Shown here: positions 30,295 through 36,379 of the stretch, in pieces
Numbering within the stretch: position 1 is the stretch's first letter
How the letters are laid out: every line of letters starts with the position of its first letter
Source: a bacterium
Lineage (GTDB): Bacteria > Patescibacteriota > Patescibacteriia > 2-12-FULL-60-25
Assembly (NCBI GenBank): GCA_021806685.1
Contig: JAJZQU010000004.1
Span: 1-37,070, forward strand
Direction of reading: 5' to 3'
Length of the DNA stretch: 37,070 nt
Made by a program: the position numbers and the translations under genes
The notes under the pieces: generated by a model
Told to the model about the DNA's origin: nothing
Databases searched by the model: none
What the model saw: only the letters and a program-made list of their open reading frames with translations

Positions 30295-30569
30295 GAGGGT
30301 GAGAGAAGGGGGAGAAAAAGAAGGGGCAAAGTGCTGGGACTCTCTGGTATTGGGATACGGATCTCGATTGAGGTCGAGCACTTATTTCTTGACGAAGGTC
30401 AAGAATGAAATTACATGGAGGAGCGTTTTCGTGGGAGGAGTCGGAAGGAAAAGAGGGTTGCACCGATCGGTGGAAAACGCAGCGCATGTAGCAGCATGTA
30501 AAAGGACGTGGTGGCAACCGCTTAGTTTTTTGATGTGCTGTCTGACCGGAGGCACAATGATCTAGCGGC
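30261..30569 (-). ncRNA. Putative structured non-coding RNA, class unknown
   Basis: About 310 nt with no plausible gene on either strand but many nested hairpins: GCGTTTTC/GAAAACGC (30423-30430/30473-30480), CACCGATCGGTG (30461-30472), TTCTTGAC-GAAG-GTCAAGAA (30386-30405), GTGCT/AGCAC (30331/30377) enclosing GTAT-TGGG-ATAC. I prefer the minus strand because it has a promoter just upstream (30576-30603) and a U-run terminator at 30261-30294. Read this way, CCUCC or CUCCC segments sit between or beside helices (30547-30556, 30431-30442, 30414-30425, 30306-30314) and could pair with Shine-Dalgarno sites. Read on the plus strand it has many GGA motifs, as in CsrB-type RNAs, and two helices use G-U pairs. 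It does not match RNase P, tmRNA or SRP RNA landmarks. Confidence 0.4.
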
Positions 30570-30575
30570 AATTAA

Positions 30576-30603
30576 AACATACCATCCAAGACGAGCAGGT
30601 CAA
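30576..30603 (-). promoter_or_regulatory. Promoter of the putative ncRNA
   Basis: Minus strand TTGACC (30598-30603), 16 bp ending TGG, TATGTT (30576-30581), an extended -10. Start expected near 30569. Confidence 0.45.
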
Positions 30604-30641
30604 GGGTCGGATGTGGATATTTTTCAGACATCACTTTTGGC

Positions 30642-30670
30642 TTGACCAAGGCTATAAAGCGTGGCACAAT
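30642..30670 (+). promoter_or_regulatory. tRNA-Gln promoter
   Basis: TTGACC (30642-30647), 17 bp, CACAAT (30665-30670), about 10 bp before the mature tRNA. Confidence 0.5.
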
Positions 30671-30680
30671 GCGCGCGCAT

Positions 30681-30754
30681 TCCGGGATCGTCTAATGGTA
30701 GGACAGCGGCCTTTGAAGCCGTGAATCGGGGTTCGAATCCCTGTCCCGGAACCA
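30681..30754 (+). tRNA. tRNA-Gln (anticodon UUG)
   Basis: Full cloverleaf: acceptor TCCGGGA/TCCCGGA with discriminator A and encoded CCA; D-arm with GGTAGGAC; anticodon arm GCGGC-CTTTGAA-GCCGT, giving anticodon TTG; T-arm CGGGG-TTCGAAT-CCCTG. The short variable loop is normal for class I tRNA. Confidence 0.95.
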
Positions 30755-30786
30755 ACAATAATAACCGCGCAAGCGGTTTTATTGTT
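30755..30786 (+). terminator. tRNA terminator
   Basis: AACAATAATAACCGC-GCAA-GCGGTTTTATTGTT: a GC core of 4 bp with GCAA loop and a long A/U extension. Confidence 0.6.
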
Positions 30787-30860
30787 AGGACAGGGAAGAG
30801 AACCGGAAAGGGTGAAAACGAGAGTTTTTACTTATTGAGGAAAGCGCACGAAAACCCGAA

Positions 30861-31931
30861 CTAGCAACTCACCCAACATATCGGATCTGATTCGTACAGA
30901 TCACCGGTTAGGTGAAAAGCGGCGCTGCGGCATCCATAACAAAAGCTGCTCATCGGACAGGATTTGCATTTACCCTTGATGTGCGTGCGAATGTCGCGCA
31001 GCTGTTTCGTCCGCTGTTTGTCCAAGATATTCCGTAAAGATTCCTGATTAATATTGCCAATTTCGATGGGGACACCAGGACATGGTTGGGTTTTTCCGGA
31101 CGCCTGCACATAAACGGATGTGAAATAATAATTGCATGAAGATGCAACGTGCGGCGGGTGAGGTATCCAGGTATGTCCGTATTCTGTTTCATCAATTTTT
31201 AAAAGTTGATGAAAAATATCTTTTGAAGTTCCGCTATCGATCCGATCCGTGCCATTCTTACCTCTACCTGTCGGCGTAATGAGCTCAATGTATGGGTAAA
31301 TACCGTTCTCTCTAGCAAATCGAAATATCTTTGGAAGCTCAACGATATTTTTTTGACTCATGACCGTCTCGATGCCTAAACGAGTTGGTATTGGCGCATT
31401 AAATTTTTTGTCGATTAATATCTGCAACGTCTTTTTAATTTTTTCAAACGTACCAACAACCCCACCGACCATATCGTCTTGGATGGCCGGATTTTCGTGA
31501 CTGTTGTACTTCACGATAATGGACGCGCCATTTTCATAAAGAAAATCAGCTAGTCCGGGAGTCATGAGTGTACCATTTGTAAAAATGAGAGGCGTCAGAC
31601 CAATAGAATGGACATGCGACACAACGTCTTTGAACTTTGGAAACAATAGCGGTTCTCCGCCCAAAATTGTAATTGTTTGCGCCCCGTTTTCTTTCGCTTC
31701 TTGAATTAAAAGCAAGATTCGTTGAAGAGACAGTTCGTCGTCGGTTTTTGATCCTGCATCAGCATAACAAAATGGGCATCGAAGATTACAAGCCTTCGAT
31801 AGTTCAATCGAACAGCGTAAGATCTGACCATTCCGCAGAGCGATTTCGATTTGATTCTTTGTAAAATCCAACCCTTTTAATCGTGGTGGATCCGTAAAGT
31901 TTTTCATAATACGGAGACCGTGACGTCTCAT
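30861..31931 (-). CDS. Radical SAM protein with SPASM-like C-terminus
   Basis: 356 aa. The radical SAM cluster motif is CNLRCPFCYAD (CxxxCxxC, about 48-55), followed by ITILGGEPLLFPKF (GGEP SAM-binding motif). The C-terminal third has many Cys: SSCNYYF, QPCPGVPIEIGN, CKSCPMSSFCYGC and DPICW, a SPASM/twitch auxiliary-cluster pattern with the GCRSAAFHLTGD ending of heme- or peptide-modifying family members. The reaction is unknown: peptide maturation, cofactor synthesis or heme-precursor decarboxylation are candidates. No precursor peptide gene is evident beside it. The start may be ATG 31931 (10 nt after the -10) or 31907 (MKNFTDPPR). Confidence 0.88.
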   Translation of the reverse strand: MRRHGLRIMKNFTDPPRLKGLDFTKNQIEIALRNGQILRCSIELSKACNLRCPFCYADAGSKTDDELSLQRILLLIQEAKENGAQTITILGGEPLLFPKFKDVVSHVHSIGLTPLIFTNGTLMTPGLADFLYENGASIIVKYNSHENPAIQDDMVGGVVGTFEKIKKTLQILIDKKFNAPIPTRLGIETVMSQKNIVELPKIFRFARENGIYPYIELITPTGRGKNGTDRIDSGTSKDIFHQLLKIDETEYGHTWIPHPPHVASSCNYYFTSVYVQASGKTQPCPGVPIEIGNINQESLRNILDKQRTKQLRDIRTHIKGKCKSCPMSSFCYGCRSAAFHLTGDLYESDPICWVSC

Positions 31932-31941
31932 TCCGCTTCAG

Positions 31942-31970
31942 ACTATACGTCTAGCTCTCCTATGCTTCAA
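31942..31970 (-). promoter_or_regulatory. Promoter of the radical SAM gene
   Basis: Minus strand TTGAAG (31965-31970), 17 bp, TATAGT (31942-31947). The leader before ATG 31931 would be about 4 nt. Confidence 0.55.
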
Positions 31971-32001
31971 GTAAGTAAGGACTTTCGTGACCTAAAAAAA
32001 A

Positions 32002-32541
32002 TTATTTGTAGTACCCTGTTCCAATCACCCAATCGAACGGCTGGAAGTACATGCTAAAAGCCCGCTTAGCCGACGGGGCTGTCTCCCCTTTTTTCGGGAA
32101 ATAATAATCAGTGAAGCCATCCCCTGTCTTGGCAGCTTCAGCAATCTTTTGGACGTAATAGATGCCATTGATATTCGCGCCATGGCGATCCTTGCCTTCA
32201 ACTGACTTGTCACCATAAAGCACGACGTTGACGCCGGCTGAAGTGTCTGCAAAAAAGTAACCGTCTTGGCCATAAGTCATCTGGCGTAACAGGTCAGCGC
32301 CCAACTTCTTGGCATAGCTTGCCTTCAGCTCCCCGCTCTTCACCTTATTATTAAGCTCATTGAGCATGGCATAAGCCGACTGGATCTGACCCTTAATCAA
32401 ATCATCCCTTGAATCGACTTTTTGGGTCCAGGCTGACTTATTGGCAGTCCTCATCTGCCAATACTTGCCCGCATATAGCCCGATCGCCAAACCGGCGATA
32501 CCTATGGCAACCATGGTCAAGATTAAAGTATTTTTTTTCAT
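32002..32541 (-). CDS. Membrane-anchored standalone sCache_2-like sensor domain
   Basis: 179 aa. One N-terminal TM helix (LILTMVAIGIAGLAIGLYAG), a helix of ~40 residues, and then a single Cache domain: LLRQMTYGQDGYFFADTSAG, KDRHGANINGIYYVQKI, TGDGFTDYYFPKKGE and FQPFDWVIGTGYYK correspond to the PYP-like fold of small-molecule sensors in chemoreceptors and kinases. There is no HAMP, kinase, cyclase or MCP module, so it binds a ligand without a visible output. It may act as a partner or binding protein. Promoter is extended -10 TGC-TATAAT. Confidence 0.85.
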   Translation of the reverse strand: MKKNTLILTMVAIGIAGLAIGLYAGKYWQMRTANKSAWTQKVDSRDDLIKGQIQSAYAMLNELNNKVKSGELKASYAKKLGADLLRQMTYGQDGYFFADTSAGVNVVLYGDKSVEGKDRHGANINGIYYVQKIAEAAKTGDGFTDYYFPKKGETAPSAKRAFSMYFQPFDWVIGTGYYK

Positions 32542-32575
32542 GGTACGAAAATTAGAGAATAAAAAAGTTGTTGTT

Positions 32576-32584
32576 ATTATAGCA
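32576..32584 (-). promoter_or_regulatory. Extended -10 promoter of the Cache gene
   Basis: Minus strand TGC-TATAAT (32576-32584), a perfect -10, 34 bp before ATG 32541. Confidence 0.6.
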
Positions 32585-32606
32585 TATTCTCACCTATCAG
32601 CCGGAG

Positions 32607-32615
32607 TGCTATAAT
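32607..32615 (+). promoter_or_regulatory. Extended -10 promoter of the 32674 gene
   Basis: TGC-TATAAT, a mirror of the divergent promoter 23 bp away. Leader of about 50 nt made largely of AT-rich repeat. Confidence 0.6.
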
Positions 32616-32634
32616 TATTTACACTTCTTTTTCG

Positions 32635-32673
32635 TAATTATTCATTCTTAATTATTAATTGTTAATTATTCTT
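32635..32673. repeat. AT-rich repeat upstream of the 32674 gene
   Basis: TAATTATTCATTCTTAA (32635-32651) is an exact copy of 6384-6400, followed by TTATTAATTGTTAATTATT. It makes up the leader of the gene. Confidence 0.6.
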
Positions 32674-33471
32674 ATGACCACAGGCAAAAAAGTCCTGATC
32701 GGTTGCGCTATTGCTCTCGGCGTGTTCGTCGTAGCGATTGTCGCCATCATTGCCATAGCCCTCTTCGCGACCAAGGGTATAGCCGAGGTTGCAGACCAAC
32801 AACTGGTTGCTCTGCGCGCCGGTGATTATGCCAAAGCTTATTCATACACTTCCAAGGATTTCCAAAACTCCACTTCGTTGGACAAGTTTAAGGAGTTTGT
32901 AGACTCTTATCCTTCGCTCAAGAATAACGAATCAAGCTCCTTCTCCACCCGCAAGATGGAAAATGATGTCGGTACGCTCGAAGGCACGCTCAAATCAAAA
33001 GATGGCGGCGTAACTCCTGTCGTATATAAACTGGTTAAGGAAAACAATGAATGGAAAATCCTATCCATACAACTAAATCCGACCGGGGCAGAAGTGAAAT
33101 CCATAGAGTCCACAACCCAGCCTTCCGAAGAAGCCGCCTCCAGCATCTTTGACATCCGCTTGAGCGATAAGGTTGGCAGCCAAGGCTATGTCGAAACCCA
33201 TAAGGCTGAATTTGCCACCGATACACCGGAAATCCAAGTTTCGGCTTACATCAAAGCCGCTAAAAAAGACATGACAGTGCAAGCCGTCCTAGTTTTCACC
33301 AAGACGGGTGATAAAGTCGGCCCGGCCAGCAACACGGTCGAACAAGATGGCGACATTATCAGCAACTTCACATTCACCAAGCCTACCAAGGGTTGGCCGG
33401 CTGGCGATTACCAGGTTGCTGTCAAGCTTTCGACCGGCGAAATCAAAGCCGTTGATTTTAAGGTCAAATAA
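32674..33471 (+). CDS. Membrane-anchored NTF2-like (DUF4864/DUF4878-like) protein
   Basis: 265 aa from ATG 32674; the track start at 32659 is in the repeat. One TM helix (CAIALGVFVVAIVAIIAIALFAT) with short cytoplasmic Lys-rich tip, then an NTF2-like domain: QQLVALRAGDYAKAYSYTS, DFQNSTSLDKFKEFVDSYPSLK and strands to NNEWKILSIQL (about 40-145). The C-terminal ~110 residues form an Ig-like beta domain (TPEIQVSAYIKAA, GDYQVAVKLSTGEIKAVDFKVK). Probably an extracytoplasmic scaffold or binding protein; no catalytic motif. Followed by a cruciform repeat that also acts as terminator. Confidence 0.75.
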   Translation: MTTGKKVLIGCAIALGVFVVAIVAIIAIALFATKGIAEVADQQLVALRAGDYAKAYSYTSKDFQNSTSLDKFKEFVDSYPSLKNNESSSFSTRKMENDVGTLEGTLKSKDGGVTPVVYKLVKENNEWKILSIQLNPTGAEVKSIESTTQPSEEAASSIFDIRLSDKVGSQGYVETHKAEFATDTPEIQVSAYIKAAKKDMTVQAVLVFTKTGDKVGPASNTVEQDGDIISNFTFTKPTKGWPAGDYQVAVKLSTGEIKAVDFKVK

Positions 33472-33478
33472 GTAACTG

Positions 33479-33548
33479 AATACCACCCCCCCCCGCAGTA
33501 CCGCGGGGCTCCCCTCCTATGTAGGAGGGGAAACAAAGGGGTGGTATT
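33479..33548. repeat. Three-stem cruciform repeat after the 32674 gene
   Basis: AATACCACCCC/GGGGTGGTATT outer stem encloses CCCCGC-AGTAC-CGCGGGG-type and CCCCTCCTA-TG-TAGGAGGGG hairpins, followed by TTATTTTC. It contains a C9 run. It could terminate transcription and looks like an interspersed element. Confidence 0.65.
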
Positions 33549-33587
33549 TTATTTTCGCTGGTTTTTAGTTACTATGCACATGTAGCT

Positions 33588-34505
33588 ATGAAAAAATCCT
33601 TGGCTCTAGGTATCTTGATCGGCATAGTTGCCGTCATTGCCGTCTTTATTTTCGTTACTCGTTACTCGTTACTCGTTACTAAGCCCACTTCTGACACGCG
33701 CCTGCAGGCAGCTGCCACCATCAATCCGCTGGCTGATATAGTTAGCCAAATTGGCGGAGAATACGTCAATGTGACAACCATTTTGCCGCCCGGCGCCAGC
33801 CCGCATACTTTTGAACCAGCGCCTGAGCAAATCAGTTCAGCTCAAAACGTTAAACTTTTTTTCGCTATTGGCCATGGGTTAGACAGTTGGCTCAAACCGA
33901 TCGTAGACAGCGTACCAAACTCTTTGACCGTCACGGTTGACCGCAACATCCAATTGCGGGATTTGCCTCTGGACCAGCGCGATGTTGACCAACCAAACCA
34001 GACTGTTGACCCTCATTATTGGTTGACTGTCGCTAATGCCAAAATTATTTCACAAAACATTGCCGATGCTTTAACCCAGGCCGATTCAATCCACAAAGAC
34101 GCTTATGCCGCCAACTTGTCTTCCTATCTGGCTAAGCTCGACCAACTCGACAAAGACATTAAGGCCCAACTCTCTTCCCTTTCCAAACATGAGCTCATCA
34201 CCCACCACAATGCCTGGGGCTATTTTAGCGATGCTTATGGCTTAAAAGTCGTGGGGACGTTTGAAGTTAGCCCGGGCAAAGAGCCAACGCCCCAACAGAT
34301 CGCTGACCTGCAAAGCAAGGTTAAACAATATTCCGTAACCACGATTTTTTCCGAACCCCAGCTTTCCGACCAAAGCCTCAAGCCTTTTGTACAAGACCTT
34401 AACCTGAAAATCGCTGTCTTGGATCCCGAAGGTGGGATCAATAATATGGGATACATTGACCTAATGAGGTATAATGCCAAGACAATCGCCGACGCGTTAA
34501 AGTGA
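33588..34505 (+). CDS. znuA: Zinc/manganese ABC transporter substrate-binding protein
   Basis: 305 aa, cluster A-I solute-binding protein. N-terminal membrane anchor (LGILIGIVAVIAVFIFV) without a lipobox, followed by a 7-bp repeat insert (TRYSLLVTK). Metal ligands: His in PGASPHTFEP, His in TVDPHYWLTV, His in LITHHNAWGY and Asp/Glu in AVLDPEGGINN. The long helix between the lobes is present (AANLSSYLAKLDQLDKDI). It delivers Zn2+ or Mn2+ to the ABC permease encoded next. It lacks the His-rich loop of classic ZnuA. Three nt separate its stop from the ATPase ATG. Confidence 0.92.
   Translation: MKKSLALGILIGIVAVIAVFIFVTRYSLLVTKPTSDTRLQAAATINPLADIVSQIGGEYVNVTTILPPGASPHTFEPAPEQISSAQNVKLFFAIGHGLDSWLKPIVDSVPNSLTVTVDRNIQLRDLPLDQRDVDQPNQTVDPHYWLTVANAKIISQNIADALTQADSIHKDAYAANLSSYLAKLDQLDKDIKAQLSSLSKHELITHHNAWGYFSDAYGLKVVGTFEVSPGKEPTPQQIADLQSKVKQYSVTTIFSEPQLSDQSLKPFVQDLNLKIAVLDPEGGINNMGYIDLMRYNAKTIADALK
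33654..33680. repeat. Heptamer GTTACTC repeated 3.9 times in znuA
   Basis: GTTACTC GTTACTC GTTACTC GTTACT, translated VTRYSLLVT right behind the TM anchor. The same heptamer forms the hairpin at 13081-13128. Confidence 0.8.
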
Positions 34506-34508
34506 GCC

Positions 34509-35210
34509 ATGTCAGCCATCTCTGTTAAAAACCTGACCGTAAAGTACGGAAGTCAGACGGTCTTAAATCGCCTGAGTTTTGACGTAGAGAAAGGCAGCAT
34601 CACGGCCATCATCGGGCCAAACGGTTCCGGCAAGACAACTTTATTCCGTGCCTTACTTTCTCTGATCCCTCACGAAGGCAGTGTCAAAATTTTTCAAAAA
34701 CAAGCCAAAGACGTTTTGTCGCGCATTGGTTATGTGCCGCAAAAATTTGATTTTGACCGGACACTACCCATTACTGTCAACGAATTCTTGTCTTTTGCTT
34801 ATGGCCGGCGCTCGCTCAAGAATAACCAGATATGCCACGAAGTGCGGGTGGATGCGTTAGTCGATAAGTTGATCGGCGAACTCTCAGGCGGCCAGCTGCA
34901 ACGTGTGCTGATTGCCCAGGCCTTGATCAAAACTCCAGACTTGTTGTTATTGGATGAACCTTCGGCCGGCATAGATATCGAAGGTGCCCAAGCCTTCTAT
35001 GACCTCATTCGCCACCTCAATACCGAACACGGCGTGACTGTCCTGCTCATCAGCCACGAAATCAACATGGTCTATAGTTTTGCCGATCAAATCCTATGCT
35101 TGAATCGTGATTTGGTCTGCAATGGCCCACCCCGCGAAGTCTTAACCAAGGAAATCATCGAAAAACTTTACGGTCCTGAAATAGGCTTGCGCGGCCATAA
35201 ACATCTATGA
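34509..35210 (+). CDS. znuC: Zinc/manganese ABC transporter ATP-binding protein
   Basis: 233 aa. Walker A GPNGSGKTTLF, Q-loop YVPQKFDFD, ABC signature LSGGQLQRVLIAQAL, Walker B LLLLDEPSAGID and H-loop LLISHEINMV are all intact. It energises metal import by the ZnuB permease. The C-terminal end GLRGHKHL carries His residues. It begins 3 nt after the znuA stop and overlaps the permease start by 4 nt (ATGA), so the three form one operon. Confidence 0.95.
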   Translation: MSAISVKNLTVKYGSQTVLNRLSFDVEKGSITAIIGPNGSGKTTLFRALLSLIPHEGSVKIFQKQAKDVLSRIGYVPQKFDFDRTLPITVNEFLSFAYGRRSLKNNQICHEVRVDALVDKLIGELSGGQLQRVLIAQALIKTPDLLLLDEPSAGIDIEGAQAFYDLIRHLNTEHGVTVLLISHEINMVYSFADQILCLNRDLVCNGPPREVLTKEIIEKLYGPEIGLRGHKHL

Positions 35211-36016
35211 TGATGCAGCTGCTGGCCATGCCTTTCATGCAAAGAGCCTTACTGGCAGGGGTTTTGTTGGGCGCGCTCTTGGCTTTGCTCGGCATTTTCG
35301 TTGTCCTGAGGCGTATGGCATTTTTCAGCGACGGCATTGCCCATGCCTCACTGGCCGGCGTGGCTGTGGGAGTTCTGACCAATGCCAATCCCCTGTTAAC
35401 AGCCCTTGGTTTGTCTGCCATCTTGGCAGCTGGCATGGCTTGGCTGGAACGTAGAACCAAAATTGCTTCTGACGCCATCGTGGGCCTGATTTTCACGGCT
35501 GGCATGGCCACTGGAGTCATCCTGCTATCCTTCAAACGCGGTTACCAACCGGAGCTGGTGAGCTTTCTCTTTGGCAACATCCTGGCTATCCAATGGTCAG
35601 AGCTGATCCTGATGGCCGTCCTGGCTGTCATTATCATTATTTTCATTATCCTAAAATACAAACGATTGGCGCTCATGATCCTTAATCCTGAAATCGCCTA
35701 TCTTTCCGGAGTGGCTGTGACTGTTTACCACACGCTTCTGTATGTCACGGTAGCCGTGGCTGCCGTCTTAGGACTAAAAATGCTGGGCATTGTCTTGGTC
35801 AGCGCCCTGCTTATAGTGCCTGTCTCAACAGCTAAACTTTTCGCAGGCTCTTTCCGCAGCCTGATGTTCTGGAGCGTGGTTATCGCCGAACTGGCCGTGC
35901 TGGTTGGCATTGTTATTTCTGTTTACCTAAACCTGCCGACAGGCGCAGTTATTGTCCTGGTTGGCATTGGTTTTTTTGCTTTGACACTAGCCTTCCAAAA
36001 ACTAAAAAGAATCTAG
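35207..36016 (+). CDS. znuB: Zinc/manganese ABC transporter permease
   Basis: 269 aa, about eight TM helices, ABC-3 family (ZnuB/MntB). Motifs: LRRMAFFSDGIAHASLAGVA, near residue 35-55, typical of the family (MAFxGDAIxHxxLPG), RTKIASDAIVGLIFTAGMATGVIL, and GILKMLG-type LGLKMLGIVLVSALLIVPVSTAKLF. Forms the translocation path for Zn2+ or Mn2+. The start overlaps the ATPase stop. No regulator (Zur/MntR) is in the window. Confidence 0.95.
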   Translation: MMMQLLAMPFMQRALLAGVLLGALLALLGIFVVLRRMAFFSDGIAHASLAGVAVGVLTNANPLLTALGLSAILAAGMAWLERRTKIASDAIVGLIFTAGMATGVILLSFKRGYQPELVSFLFGNILAIQWSELILMAVLAVIIIIFIILKYKRLALMILNPEIAYLSGVAVTVYHTLLYVTVAVAAVLGLKMLGIVLVSALLIVPVSTAKLFAGSFRSLMFWSVVIAELAVLVGIVISVYLNLPTGAVIVLVGIGFFALTLAFQKLKRI

Positions 36017-36018
36017 TT

Positions 36019-36378
36019 TTATACCAGCTTATGGACAGGCAAATCACGCAGCAAGACTGCCATTTCGTATTTTTTTTGTTGCTCAATATCCATTTGCTGG
36101 ATTTCACTCCAAGCTACCATGGCAGCCAAAGGCATCGTTAAGTGCAGATAACCATGGTCTTGGAGCCACAACAAAAAAGCTTGTTCAAAATCCGGCGCTT
36201 GCATTGTCACGCTTTCATCCAAACCATTAGTCTGCCAATCAGTTATGTGGCTGCCTATCAGATCTTCACCGGCCTGGTTAAGGCTTATCTGGCGACAAGC
36301 GCCTTGGTTAAAAAAAATCTCCCCCAAAGGATTATGCTCCGGGTCAAAAACAATTAAGCACTCTTGGGTACTGGTCAT
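36019..36378 (-). CDS. Hypothetical protein
   Basis: 119 aa, soluble, acidic, rich in Gln, Leu and His. It starts one base after the stop of the 36380 gene, so the two are an operon, and converges with znuB with 2 bp between stops. Secondary structure by eye is mixed: strand-like N-terminus (ECLIVFDPEHNPLGEIFF), then helices (FEQAFLLWLQDHGYLHL, EIQQMDIEQQKKYEMAVLL). No family recognised; a transcription or replication accessory role cannot be supported. Confidence 0.6.
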   Translation of the reverse strand: MTSTQECLIVFDPEHNPLGEIFFNQGACRQISLNQAGEDLIGSHITDWQTNGLDESVTMQAPDFEQAFLLWLQDHGYLHLTMPLAAMVAWSEIQQMDIEQQKKYEMAVLLRDLPVHKLV

Positions 36379-36379
36379 A

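Noticed and set aside
30261-30569. RNase P RNA, tmRNA or SRP RNA
   Set aside because: No GAGGAAAGTCC or ACAGAA landmarks of RNase P, no tRNA-like ends of tmRNA, and no SRP GGAAGCAGCC loop, only a loosely similar GGAAGGAA.
30206-30571. 121-aa minus-strand ORF in the gene-free stretch
   Set aside because: TTG start without SD, Cys/His/Pro/Ser/Phe-rich sequence without fold-like pattern, and it crosses strong hairpins and a terminator. A structured RNA explains the region better.
30661-30864. 67-aa plus-strand ORF
   Set aside because: It overlaps the whole tRNA-Gln and its terminator.
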